Positions 12,429 through 23,673 of a DNA stretch of 64,000 nucleotides are shown piece after piece. This DNA is from Mesaphorura yosii (taxonomy: Eukaryota > Arthropoda > Collembola > Poduromorpha > Tullbergiidae). The notes below the pieces were generated by a model. That model did not search any database and had not been told where the DNA came from. It saw nothing but the letters and a program-made list of their open reading frames with translations. The first letter of the stretch is position 1. The number at the start of each line of letters is the position of its first letter. The translations under genes and the position numbers were made by a program. Where the stretch lies: positions 434,001 to 498,000 of the forward strand of contig WIXG01000008.1 of the NCBI GenBank assembly GCA_009869945.1, given 5' to 3'.

Positions 12429-12753
12429 ACTCTAACCTCTTCATTTTGTAGTCATGTCGTGCATAGTAGCAAGACCCTTTATTGTGTAGTGGTAAGTTCA
12501 GATCGGCTGGTTATTCTTATATTTACTTATGATTTGCGCTGTAACGGAAAAAAATACTCAAGAAATTAGTCTGCTTAATAATAGAATTTTCAGTTATTCT
12601 AGTGTAAACATTGAATTATTGAGATTAAACTAAATGCATTATGATTTATTATAATCCAAACCCAAGACACAAAAAGCATTTTATTATCATTCATAGCAGA
12701 GACCACTACAACTGATTGTTTGCAAACATGCGTCAGGCGCGACGGTGCGCCTT
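12429..12753. other. convergent 3' region
   Basis: 325 bases between the tails of the TAL1-like gene and the first gustatory receptor. On the minus strand an AATAAA poly(A) signal for the receptor lies at 12685-12680. No gene is seen here. Confidence 0.6.
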
Positions 12754-14169
12754 TCATACCCCGCCCCCGCCACTCGCTTTCAGCGTTGCTGTGTCCTCCG
12801 CAATTTTCAGTTGGTACATGAACATGATGTAAACCATTATCGTGCCTGTGGCCTGCAATGAATGTCAGTGAATTTTCAGATATTTCACGAGCATCAAATT
12901 GAAAACTCTATTCAGGCATTACCGCAGGCAGCAACCTCAGATCGACACGAAACATGTTAGCCCCGGTTAAATTCCACTTCCATTTTAGAATTTGGGAGGT
13001 TGTCACCAGCATCTATTAATTAGGAGCAAAACACAACCTCTTCTCTCACAAAAAGGATGACAAGGCTCTTTCACTGTTTGCTTACATGCTGATGATCTCC
13101 CGTCCCTTGAGTGACTTGAAACAAATCGTCCTGCAAAGAGCTAATTCCCTCCTTCGCATTTCTCATCTATGAAGTGTACATAACATATAATACATAAAGA
13201 AAAGTCGCATTGAAATATTCATTATCCTTTTGTGTTCATCCAATTTAGTGCTACCGTGTTTATAAATATTTGACCAGTGTAGGAGATCAAAACCAAAGTC
13301 AGCAAGTATTCAGTGACTGAGAATGCACTAACTGTGTAGATGTAAATGTGATACTGCAATACCGTCGTGCGATAGGCGTAAAGTACAACTAGAAAGATGC
13401 TTTCGAATGTAGAGAATAAAACGAGGAGCCCAGCAATGCTTCCGTAGGTGTTAAACACGGATTTGAGTGTTTTGAACTTTCTTGAGAAAACAAACAGGCT
13501 TGGATTCCATGACTTGCCAGTCCGAACGAGGGTATCCAACTCAGAAATGTGTGCCACGTATTCCTCGAGCATACTTTGGGCGAGTAGGAAAACAATTCCG
13601 CGGTCGAGCATCTTTGTGCTCCACGATGACAAGTCAGCTAAGACTATGAATGTGTAAGAAAGTGGGGGCCAGTGCCGGTAAAGAAAGCCTATGATGTCCT
13701 CGTACTCCGTTTCCGTTATGGCGTAGGTTGTCAAGAAGAATCCAATTGTGGTGGCAGTTTTCGCTGTGGCCACGAGCGAAAAGGCGAAGACCAAGCCGTA
13801 AAACAACGCCCCTGAACGTGATACTCGCCCTCCTGCGTTTCGTGGGCTCAGATACCTGTTCAGCATCTCTTCAAGCGATTGCTTTTTGCTGATAATCACA
13901 ATTCGAGATGCTGCGTCAGAAAATAGCCAGAGCACTCGCAGCCCAATTTGTAAGATGATTTGAGACAGTTGCTGTGAAGCGACTTCCTTCAATGCAGATA
14001 CCAGCGTATTCATGGAAAGTGTGACTGATAAACTGAACATTATGGTCACGTACAGCTTTGCGGCAATTCTCAGCCTCCTCCTTGCAAAAGGAGCCGGGAT
14101 GCTGCCAAATGCGTACCCGAGATGGACGACGACATGCAGCAAACGTATGTTTAGCTTTGATAAGTCCAT
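12754..14169 (-). CDS. gustatory receptor (Gr family), copy 1
   Basis: Four minus-strand exons: 14169-13255, 13166-13086, 13012-12923, 12852-12754, 394 aa, all joins phase 0. It is a seven-helix insect-type gustatory receptor; members are ligand-gated cation channels of sensory neurons. The last exon encodes TIMVYIMFMYQLKIAED, matching the TM7 signature (TYxxxxxQF) of the family. The exon before it carries the conserved LKWKWNL and LRLLP motifs also found in the three other copies. The start MDLSKLN is the first ATG in frame and aligns with MDYSKFK of copy 2, 5 kb away. The last residues include a short Gly run. Ligand is unknown. Confidence 0.85.
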
Positions 14170-15042
14170 TTGAAGTGACGACAGAATGCAAACTAAATGT
14201 GAGTTGAGCCCAGTTTCTCTCAAACGCGGAAAGCATGTGAAGTAATTTTTGGGTGAGTGTCAAAGCTATTTGTAGAAGAAAGTGAACATGAGCACTACAA
14301 TTTACAGTAATACAATTCAACTCAGCACTGCGCCTTGGATTTTGACGTTTGGCGTAGCACTCAACTAAATTGCAATTTAAACATATTTTGGACATAATGA
14401 TGACCAATCCATCACCTCATTCATCAGGTTTTTGCCACGCCTAGTGGCGCAAGAGAATATGGTAAGGTGGCTTTTCACAGGTACAAGCAAATAGAGCATG
14501 AATCACCCTGAACCGATTGAATATTGAATTTTAGCAGACAAAAATTAAGAAGTGTTCAAACCGAGAGTTGACAAAATTGAAGCGTGAATGAATCAAATCT
14601 GAAATCTGAGCAACAGGTGTCTAAACTGAAGTTCATACAATCAGAAGCGTTGCTGTAAAATCTTCCATTACCTCGAAGGTACTTGACAAAGTGATTAACA
14701 CCAGAAGCACTTGACACTTTCAGTATTACCAATTAATGGTGGGCGCTGTCAATTTTCACCCTCGGAGCCCAACACTTGACTTGACTAAAGGTGCGATTCA
14801 CTTCAAGCGTTTTAATAATTACCTAATACCTGGATGTGATGACTCATTTATTGCAGATAAGCGCCAAGCGACGATGTGTAGACACGACAAAAGACACCGA
14901 TGCCACGCTGAATGTAAACTTAAACGTAGATTGAACGTGAAACGGTAATTCACGCTTAAATGAGCAGGTATTTAAACACCGGGCTTCTGATTCGGAACCA
15001 TCATTCAACAAGTAACGAATTCTAAAGCCACAAAACGAAAAT
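14170..15042. other. divergent intergenic region between receptor copy 1 and MOXD1-like gene
   Basis: About 0.9 kb that must carry two divergent promoters. A TATA-like box is described separately. A minus open frame upstream of the receptor start (to 14407) has no clear content. No RNA gene is seen. Confidence 0.55.
14969..14976 (+). promoter_or_regulatory. TATA-like box for the MOXD1-like gene
   Basis: The sequence tatttaaa lies 74 bases before the start codon. An initiator-like tcattc follows about 30 bases later (near 15001), which would give a 5' leader of about 40 bases. This is based on sequence and spacing only. Confidence 0.4.
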
Positions 15043-17543
15043 ATGCGTGTCCACACTTTCGCCGTCGCGCTTACACTGCTTTGCTTTGGCAGTGCGTCCA
15101 TCACGGCCAAAAGTATTCGGCAGGCTGAAATTCGCGAAGAAAGGTTCAATGACAAGTACCACGTGCGATGGGAGAATAATTTCGAGAAGAAGATCATCTC
15201 GTTTCGTGTGACGGTCGAGACGAAGGGCTTCGTGGGCTTCGGCGTGTCTCCAAATGGCGGCATGACTGGGGCCGATCTGATCATCGGTGGCGTGTATCCG
15301 AATGGAACGCACTACTTCCAGGTTTGAGAAGATTGTCCTTTGAAGCCCGCTCGGTTTTGGAGCTAATTAGCTAATGGAGCGTGTTTAATTTAGGACTACC
15401 ACGCAACATCCAATTCACAACCAATCGCCGACGCAGTCCAAGACTGGCACCTCATCAGTTTCAACGAAAACGAGACTCACACTTTCTTGCAGTTCTATCG
15501 TTCATTTGACACTTGCGATGGCGAGGATAACCAAATAACCGTAAGAAAAATGTTCTTGAAAAGTAGATACCACAGACACTAACTCTCGGTTATGCCTTCT
15601 TTCTTCCTCGCACAGGAAGACAGCAATTACTTCATTTGGTCCTACGGTGAAACTGACAGCATTCAATATCACGGTGTCAACCGCGGTCAGGCAGCAGTAA
15701 ACATTTTAGACCCTCCAATGCCGCCAGTTGATGTGTCAAGGTAAAATTTCACTCATTTGCTGCCTTCCTTTAACATCCTATTGTAAGAATTCGTAAGAAG
15801 TTTTATGACCATGGTAGCTTTGAACGATGGAATATTCAGCGACGAATGGTCATGCCCTCAAACGACACCTCGTACTTTTGCACAATTCATAAGCGTCCAA
15901 TGCTTGCGGGAAAACGTCACATTGTTGGGGTGAGTAATTAAATGTGCTTCTACTTCTGGGCGCTTGCAACAGAATTATTTTGACGATAGTCTTTTTCTGG
16001 GTTTTAGTTTGATTCCTTCCTTCCAAGCCCTGAAGCGCTGAAGCATTCACATCACATCACCATTTCCCAGTGTACCGCCCCACAGGGGGAAGACGCTGAC
16101 GAAGTATTTGGACCCTTCCTTGACTTTCCCGGAGAGGAATGCTACGAGCGACCTTCCGTAATGCCAATGGACTACTGCCGCACAGTAATTTACATCTGGG
16201 CAGTTGGCGGGAAAATAACCCTGTTTCCTGAGAACGTCGGCTTTCCAACCAACGAGCCAGGAAACGAGAACGAGTACTTCCTCATGGAAGTCCATTACGA
16301 CAATCCGGACAAGCTGACAGGCGTTGAGTTCGAAACGGGCGTCACGATCTATCATACGGACGAGCTCAGGGAAGAAGAGGCAGCTTTTCTTCTTATTAGC
16401 CACGGCATTGTGATGACGCACATAATCCCGCCAAGATCAGTCAATTACACGACAGTTGGTCACTGCAGCCCAGCTTGCACAACGGAAAGGATTCCAGAGA
16501 CGGGAATTCAACTTTTCAACATTTTACTTCACTCACATTTGGCAGGTACTTGAATCGTACATCAACCAACACTTTAAATACTACGTGATAACGTACGATT
16601 AGTGGATCATGTGATACTCGTTCATAGGTCGCAAGTTGAAACTTCGTCATTGGCGAGATGGTGTCGAACTTCCATGGGTTGCAAATGACGAGCAATACAA
16701 CTTCAACTTCCAGCAGAATCGTCCTATTCGAAATGAGCGAACTATTTTGCCTGGAGACCAACTTGCTTATGGTAAGGTCCCAATACTTATCAGCCTATTG
16801 AATTGGCCCTAACGTAATTGTTATTGTCCTTCAATACTAGAGTGTGTAACGGACACGAGCGACAGAGACGTAGTAACACTTGGTGGTCTCTCGACAAGTA
16901 AGTGAAGTTCAAGTTTAAATTGTGTAACGTTCAAACGTTGTTTTCGCTCTCCTTTTTACGTATTTCGCAATTTTACGTGTTTTGTTTTTGCACAGGACAC
17001 GAAATGTGTGAAGCAATCATCTGGTATTACCCGCGACAGAATTTGCAGAGTTGTTCAAGTACCTATTTTGATTTGGAAAAAATCTTTGAACAGTTCGGCA
17101 TCAGTGATTTGACGTGGTACGCGTAATTGCGTGGTTGCTCAATCGATGTTGACTTTTCTGGTTCACACTGTAATGAGGTTCGATTTCACAGGGAGTATGA
17201 CGATTTCGACCCCACGGTCACCGCGCCTCCTTCCCAAGCAGGGAAGCTGTTCAGCCAAGTATTGAATGAGTACGCGTGGACTCCGGAAAATAAGGCAGAG
17301 CTGGAGCACCGCTTAAGGTACTCCAACCACGTGGATGAGTGCTACGGACCAAATGATAGCTGGGATACGATTAAGAGCACCATCCAGAAACGTGTGGCAG
17401 ATATGAGAGCAGGAAAGGGTCCTTTAGATGAGCAGCGCGAGATTACATACCCAGACATTGAAGAAGCATATACACCACCCGAAACTTGTTCAGCAAGAAA
17501 ACCATTGGATATGACTAGGGTCTACAATCATCACCACCATTAA
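15043..17543 (+). CDS. MOXD1-like copper monooxygenase (DOMON + Cu2 domains)
   Basis: Nine exons: 15043-15321, 15394-15540, 15616-15740, 15818-15929, 16008-16545, 16628-16771, 16841-16897, 16996-17116, 17192-17543, 624 aa, close to human MOXD1 (613). Order: signal peptide; DOMON domain (about 25-175); two copper type II monooxygenase domains. Copper ligands are kept: HH at 236-237 (motif KHSHHITISQC), His317 in MEVHYDNP, the H-S-H pair at 396/398 and Met471 in TRHEMC. The family hydroxylates by a dopamine beta-hydroxylase-type mechanism; the substrate of MOXD1 is not established. It is expected in the secretory pathway. The last intron removes an in-frame stop (17124-17126), so reading straight through would wrongly split the gene. 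The protein ends in four histidines. The tail faces receptor copy 2. Confidence 0.93.
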
Positions 17544-17735
17544 AGACAGCGACCATCTGTATTCTAACGACTGTCTCTGTTCCAGGAAAAGATCGCTTCT
17601 GATCCTTCCTATCTAATTAATAACCTGGCTTTGTCTTCTAATCCATACTATTGGCTCATGATCGTGATAAATTATTGATGACCAGGATGCAAAAAACCTT
17701 GAAGGGAACCATTTCAGTTTGTAATCATGCCGGCC

Positions 17736-19186
17736 TCAGATTTGCCGTGTCTTCGGAATTTTAAGTTGAAACATAAACATCACGTATGTCATTACGGTAC
17801 CAGCAACCTGCAATAAACCCACACGAAATATTCAAATGCTTATATCAAATTGACAAAATATGCTCCATTAGGTATTAGGTCGACTGAATCAATTCCACTA
17901 CTTACCATCGGCAGAAGCTTCAAGTTTACGCCAAAAACGTTGGCAGCTGTTAACTTCCAGTTCCATTTCAAGACTGCAGCATATGCATTAAGTATCTACG
18001 AACAATAAAGTGGCCAAATTACAATTACAAATCGCCTCCATGAATGGCACATACTTTGACACTGACACTCACCTCTCGCTCTAGTTTCCCTCCGTTGCAT
18101 CTCAGAGCTTTATTTTCATTCCGCCTAGACCTGAGCCATTCCTTCGCTTGCTTCATCTGGGCATAGGTCGAAATCCGTTAAAGATATCTTCCAATACGGC
18201 TATTTACTTCTGACTTACTGCATTCTCGAATTGTTGGCCCGTGTAAGCCACCAGAAACAAGTTGACCACATGCTCAATAAACGCTGCGCTGCCTACGATG
18301 TAAAAATAAGTTTGGACGACCTGCTCAAGTCCCGTTTGAGTTTGTGTGGTGCGATAGATGTAGAGGACAATGAGGAATGTGTGGTCAAATACAAAAGCTA
18401 ATATTAGAAATCCGGAGACATTGCCGTACAAACAGAAGCCCGACTTGAGGGCATCAAATTTGCTAGACCAAAAGGATAGTTCTAGACCGCACATTGTTTT
18501 ACTTGAGAGACTTGACACCATTGTTTCGAGCTCGGTCACTTGTGCCACGTATACCTCCAATAATCGCTGGCTTAGTATGAGGACAATTCCACGAGAGAAG
18601 AACTTGGCAGCTAAAGCCACCAATTCGTTCCAAACAGTCAGTATATTCAGAGCGATAGGTGACAGTCGTAGAATCCAGCCGAGGAAACTCTCCACTTCAG
18701 TAACATAGAAAAGGCCGGTGCCCTTGAAAAAAATACTGACGTAACAACTGATCCGATCGAAGCAGCAATTGCGAAGACAAATAGCAGTGCGTGAAAGAAG
18801 CATCGGTTCGAGTCCGGATTTGATGGATTGCTTGCGCTCCTGGGACTGTTACAGATGTCAAAAAGTTTTTGCAACGTTGGAAGATTAAGCAAAATGATAG
18901 TTCGCGCTGATACTTCAACCCAGCACCAGAGCACGTTCAGTCCATTTGCCAAAATCAGCTGCGAAGCTGGTTTGCTTGCAACGGCCGCGAACGCTCTACC
19001 CTTCGCGATTGCCACGTCCAGTAAAATTACTGACGTTAAAGCGAAGGCGATGGTGACATAAGCCTTGGCTGCTATTCCCAGTTTTAGAATCCCAAATGAT
19101 GGGAACGGAATGCAACCGGACGCGTACCCAAAATAGAGGCAGCACTTGCACAAAAATGAGTTGATTTTGAATTTAGAATAATCCAT
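17736..19186 (-). pseudogene. gustatory receptor copy 2, one-base frameshift in exon 1
   Basis: Minus-strand exons 19186-18219, 18156-18073, 17995-17906, 17807-17736, about 404 aa if the frame is bridged. It is the closest relative of copy 1, with the same four-exon layout and phase 0 joins. The last exon encodes GTVMTYVMFMFQLKIP, a clean Gr-family TM7 signature. In exon 1 the frame breaks at a run of seven T (plus-strand A run 18727-18733): upstream sequence reads in one frame, downstream in another. One extra T would restore a continuous receptor that aligns with copy 1. It is either a recently broken gene or a homopolymer error in the assembly. All other parts look intact, which favours a sequencing error or a very young lesion. 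Confidence 0.8.
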
Positions 19187-20002
19187 TCTGCACTGGGTGG
19201 ATTCGCATTCAACCACTGAACGAACTTAATTTGAGGACTGGCTTTAATGGGCGTGAAAAATTTTCATATTATTTCTAATACATCTTTTCTTTACATTGAC
19301 ATGAGTCATTTTAATTCAGGTGAGTGCTTTCTTTCATATACAGACAATAACTTGCTCGTTTACTTACTGCAACATCAATTTTAACTCTCCTATCATCAAA
19401 TAATTATCCATGTAAGTGGAGTATATGCATCATTTCATCGTTCCAGTTACATTGAGAGATACGCTAAGCAATCAGTCGTCAAGGTTAGGTTAGGAATTGC
19501 TTTAACCTAACCTTGAAGCGTGAATCGCTGAAAGGTTATGACTGACTTGGTTTGACTTGAGAGAAGTCGGCATTGCTTGCCGTTGACAAGGAGTATCTTA
19601 AATATTTCGCTTTTGCTCATGTCACTACTCCACTTTAGCAATGGCAACACGGCAAAGTCGGCAATGTTGCAGTGCTGGATTTTATGGTCCATTGTTGAAA
19701 ATTAATTGCATGTGTGACGTTTTTCGGCACCTGGCACACAAGAACTCAATAACAAATATTCATGACCCTGAGCAATGCGATGGCAATAATAGCTGGCTGA
19801 ATACTGGGCTCATGCACCTGGATAAGAAGTTACTGAAGGTTATGACAACCAGCGTTCTCGATTTCTTTACCGATGAAGCCTCACTTGCTTGACTTCCACA
19901 CGGCAATTGATATCGTTTATTATAGACTGGAAACTCGTACGATTAACTCAGACTCATTACGAACTGTGTTTGGATTTCCTCGGTATCACTTCATCTTTCA
20001 AA
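19187..20002. other. intergenic region upstream of CD36-like gene
   Basis: About 0.8 kb between a minus-strand receptor and the plus-strand CD36-like gene. It contains a perfect 14-base inverted repeat at 19479-19516 (listed separately) and short chance frames. No gene is seen. Confidence 0.6.
19479..19516. repeat. 14-bp perfect inverted repeat with TTAGG units
   Basis: The left arm TCAAGGTTAGGTTA (19479-19492) and right arm TAACCTAACCTTGA (19503-19516) are exact reverse complements around a 10-base loop. The arms contain two overlapping copies of TTAGG, the arthropod telomere unit, in opposite orientations. It could form a hairpin. Confidence 0.85.
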
Positions 20003-21520
20003 ATGACGACGCGACGCACAGTTTGTCAAGCAGCCTGTGCACTTGTTGTGGCGCTGGTTATAATTTTGTTGGGAGCTTCGACAGTGTTTCTGCACAAAGT
20101 CGTTGACGAGATCATTGCCTCAAAGTTACCACTCGTCAATGACAGCAAGAGCTTCAAGCTCTGGCGTAAGCCACCAGCAACATCCTTCTTGAAGGTGTTC
20201 TTCTTCAACGTCACCAATGGCCAAGAACACATTGAAGATCCGAGCAACACCAAGCTGGCCGTTCAAGAATTCGGGCCGTACGTGTACAGCGAAGGATGGG
20301 AAAAGGTGGACGTGGTCTGGAATGCAAATGGTACTCTGTCGTACAAACAGAAGAAGGTGTACAAGTTCGAGCCGAATATATCTTCTGGGGCCGAAGACGA
20401 CGAGTTTACGCTCGCGAACGTGCCGATGCTGTCTGCCGTCACCGCGACAAGGCAAACTCCCAAATCTGCTAGAAAGGCCGTGTCAAACATGTTGGAAATT
20501 CTCCATTCGAAGCCGTTTATCAAGAAAACCGTGAAGGAGTGGCTTTGGGGTTTTGATGATCCAATCCTGAAGTTGGGCAGAATGACCGCACCGGATATGA
20601 CACCTTTTGATAAATTTGGATTCTGGTATGGAAGAAACGACACGCCAGGGAAGATATTCACCGTGCGAACGGGGCAGGAGCATGTTGAGGACTTCACCAA
20701 GATTGAGGTTTGGGATGGATACACCGAACTGCCATTTTGGAGCGGAAAATCCTGTAACGCAATTCGTGACACGGATGGATCCGGGTTTCGTGGGTTTCTC
20801 AACGAGTCTTCTACCTTGAGCATCTTTAATCAGGACATCTGCCGTTCTTTGAAGTTGGTGCGTCACTCTACTGTGCGTCATTCGATCGATTCGAAAGAGG
20901 ACACTGAAGCCTTCCGCTTTCAACCCGCCGACTCGATCTTCGGAGACACACAAAAGTTTCCTGAGAACGAGTGCTTTTGTCCTGATGGTCCACCGTGCTC
21001 AAGGCCAGGCACATTCAATGTGTCCACGTGTCAATTTGGGGCCCCCGTCTTTGTGTCATGGCCGCATTTCCTACATGGCGATAAGACACTCCTGGAGGAC
21101 TTGAAAGGACTTCAGCCGAATCAAAGCCAGCACCAATTTTACATCGACATCGAGCCCAAGCTCGGCGTTCCACTTCAAGCGAAGGTCAGATTCCAGATTA
21201 ACATTCAGATGCTTAAAGTAGAGCACATCAAGCAATCGGCCAATTTCGCAGAGATATTGGTTCCACTCGTTTGGTTCGAAGACGGGATCGATTCTCTGCC
21301 GGAAGAGTTGATGGACATTGTGCGCGACGTTGTCATTTTGCCCAAAACACTTCAAGCTTCGCTCGCTCTTACGGCTGTTGGAATCGGTGGGTTGGTCGTA
21401 CTCTGCGTTCTGGTCTACATTTCCTGCATCGCGCGAAAGAAATGTCGTGGAGATAGAAAACCGAAAGCGAGACAAGAGAACCTGGAATTTGACAATCTGG
21501 GACATAACATTACTAGTTAA
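20003..21520 (+). CDS. CD36/SCARB-family scavenger receptor, intronless
   Basis: A single exon codes for 505 aa, the usual length of the family. Features: N-terminal helix (about 8-32), large ectodomain, second helix near residues 455-480 and a short basic cytoplasmic tail. Family landmarks include GPYVY, WLWGFDDPIL, the Cys-rich stretch CFCPDGPPCSRPGTFNVSTC and FGAPVFVSWPHFL. CD36 proteins (croquemort, emp, SNMP, ninaD and others in insects) bind or pass lipids, carotenoids, pheromones or apoptotic cells. Which branch this is cannot be told by eye. The start is the MTTRR Met at 20003, directly before the first helix. An upstream extension of the frame begins without ATG. Neighbouring genes are rich in introns, so the lack of any is notable. 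AATAAA signals lie about 120 bases after the stop. Confidence 0.93.
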   Translation: MTTRRTVCQAACALVVALVIILLGASTVFLHKVVDEIIASKLPLVNDSKSFKLWRKPPATSFLKVFFFNVTNGQEHIEDPSNTKLAVQEFGPYVYSEGWEKVDVVWNANGTLSYKQKKVYKFEPNISSGAEDDEFTLANVPMLSAVTATRQTPKSARKAVSNMLEILHSKPFIKKTVKEWLWGFDDPILKLGRMTAPDMTPFDKFGFWYGRNDTPGKIFTVRTGQEHVEDFTKIEVWDGYTELPFWSGKSCNAIRDTDGSGFRGFLNESSTLSIFNQDICRSLKLVRHSTVRHSIDSKEDTEAFRFQPADSIFGDTQKFPENECFCPDGPPCSRPGTFNVSTCQFGAPVFVSWPHFLHGDKTLLEDLKGLQPNQSQHQFYIDIEPKLGVPLQAKVRFQINIQMLKVEHIKQSANFAEILVPLVWFEDGIDSLPEELMDIVRDVVILPKTLQASLALTAVGIGGLVVLCVLVYISCIARKKCRGDRKPKARQENLEFDNLGHNITS

Positions 21521-21842
21521 ATACTGAACTTACTTTCACAATTTCTGTTTGACAAACAAGTGCCTGCGACACGAATTATTTTCATTTAGCCAGCAATTAG
21601 GAAATTGTAAGATAGGATTATGCCACTACTTTTAGTTGAATAAATAAAAAACAAAATTAATTTTTGATAGAATATATCAACACAAATTGTCCACAGAAAT
21701 TGTATTAATCAAAGCGATTGACATTAAGATGACAGCGCTTACGAGTTCCGCCTCGAAAACAGTTGCCAATAATGCAAGATGATGAGTTGCAGTCGATAAT
21801 GAAGTTCAGTCAGAACAAGCCATAAAGGATTCATCATTGAGT
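21521..21842. other. short intergenic spacer
   Basis: 322 bases between the CD36-like stop and the next receptor start. Apart from overlapping AATAAA signals at 21639-21648 nothing was recognised. Confidence 0.6.
21639..21648 (+). terminator. poly(A) signals after CD36-like gene
   Basis: Two overlapping AATAAA hexamers lie about 120 bases after the stop codon of the CD36-like gene. Confidence 0.55.
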
Positions 21843-23433
21843 ATGAAGTCGGTGTCAACGTCGAATAAATCCAATAATTACAGTAGGCAGTACATCTTGC
21901 ATGATTTAGTCGTCCGTGGAGCTCTTGGAAGGATGGACAATCGTCTTCGGAGTCGAGGCGGTGAGGCTGGATTCACCAAGTCGATCGACTTCCCCATGCC
22001 CGTGTCCCTGAGGACTTTGTCTGGTCGTGCACGGCTCTTGTCGGCATCAGCTTTCCTCTTCTGGCTCCTCGGGTGCCGAATTTCGAGTTCTCCGTTCTTG
22101 AGCTCCGAGACTGGCAGACGTTTTAGCGGGAGAATCGGGTGGCTGTCAGGATATGGCATGATGCTATCTCTCCTACACGTTCTCATTTTCGTGTACACCG
22201 TCAGCAACATTCAAATAAGACCACAAGTCCATCTGGCCGAGCACATATCAAATTACGTTATCTGCGTCTTAACTTACGCTTTTGGACTCTTGAGAAGAGT
22301 GTATTACATCCGCATGCGATCGGACATCGATCGTCTCCTTGAGGGCGTTTACGTCTTTGAAGCCTCGTCAGCAAGAAATTCCTCAATTTGCACCAAGAAA
22401 CTCTTTTGCATTGGCGCGTACATGGTCTTATTTTTTGCGACTACCGTCATGCTGGCATATTCAACGACTTCGTCCGAGGCAAATAACCTGAGGTTATCCG
22501 CCACCGCCTCCATCACGGTACATGCGATTCTCGCCCTTCAATTGATTTGGGCAGTGTCGAAGGCATTTTCTATTGGTCTAATTCTGCTAATCGGTTCGAC
22601 ACTGATTTCCCATTACGAAGAGTGCATTTCGGAGTTTCTTCACCACGCCGCTGGGAACAAGTATGCTGACAACAGAGCTGCTTGGAGAGAATACAGTCTT
22701 AAATTTGAAAAACTGCAGCAGTTGATTTTGCTTTACAACGATGTGGCTGGGTTTCTGCTATTGTCGAGGCTCGTGGAGCATACAACGTTGATTGGCTCCG
22801 GATTGACGTACTTCTTCATATCAAGAACAGAAGTTCCTCCATCAATGTGGCTGTTCGCCCCATTCGCATTTGTTGAGGAGCTCTTTGGTCTGCTTCTCAT
22901 TACGCGGCTTGGACAGACCTGGCTGGACTCGGTAAGCCCTTAGTCGCGTCTTGCATCTTCCTTGTGACTCATTTGAAAAGCTTGAACGTTATATTTGTGT
23001 AGATGGAAAATGCAAAACGCAAGGTCAATTCGCTTCTACTGCATTTAAGCTTGGATTCAAGTTTCAACGAGGGAAATGCGCCCGTAAGTGAGCATCTCTC
23101 ATTTCTCTTCCGAAAATAAAATTCGGAAAGAAACATTACTTTATGAACTTCTTGCAGTGGACGGCAATGGGAAATCATATTCTGGCTTGGAAATGGAGGC
23201 TTTCTGCGAGTGGATGGGTTAACATGGATCATAAGCTGCTGCCATTGGTGAGACTTCAATCACTTTGCAATTTATTATTTGCACTTATCCTCCCTTGCTT
23301 AAAAGTATTTTACTAATGATTCGTTAGTTGACAGGTTGCGAGTGCTGTCATCTCCTACGTCATGTTCATGTTCCAACTCAAGATTTCTGAAGAAACCAGC
23401 GGCATGAGGCTGTCTAAAAGTGCTAGAACTTAA
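21843..23433 (+). CDS. gustatory receptor (Gr family), copy 3
   Basis: Four exons: 21843-22931, 23003-23083, 23158-23247, 23335-23433, 452 aa, all introns phase 0. Hydrophobic segments run through exon 1. Exon 3 has the WTAMGNHILAWKWRL motif and exon 4 the TM7 signature VISYVMFMFQLKISEE. The motif GCRISSSPF near the N-terminus is shared exactly with copy 4. The N-terminal 60 or so residues are hydrophilic and longer than in the other copies; the first ATG in frame (21843) was used, but a later Met is possible. It forms a head-to-tail pair with copy 4 and probably arose by tandem duplication. Confidence 0.85.
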
Positions 23434-23673
23434 TTTGGCTGTGTAGCAGTTGAAAAGGTTACTTTCATTCTTTAATTAAGGACAACACTTGAGTACCTCA
23501 GATTGAAGAGCTTAATTGATTTTTGTAGCTTTGTGAAAGCGCTGACAGGTTCTTTAGTCTGAGAGCTTGCTTTGAATAAAACACTTAAACTACAATTACA
23601 AGCAATTACTCTGTCACAGTGATAACTCACACTGAAAGGAATCTGATGAAATGCGAGTCTTACATTCGAATAG

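Noticed and set aside
17532-17543. C-terminal four-His tail of MOXD1 as a cloning tag or artefact
   Set aside because: It is the natural end of a spliced genomic exon with no vector sequence nearby.
20263-20823. 186-codon minus frame inside the CD36-like gene
   Set aside because: It is an antisense shadow of a strongly conserved coding exon.
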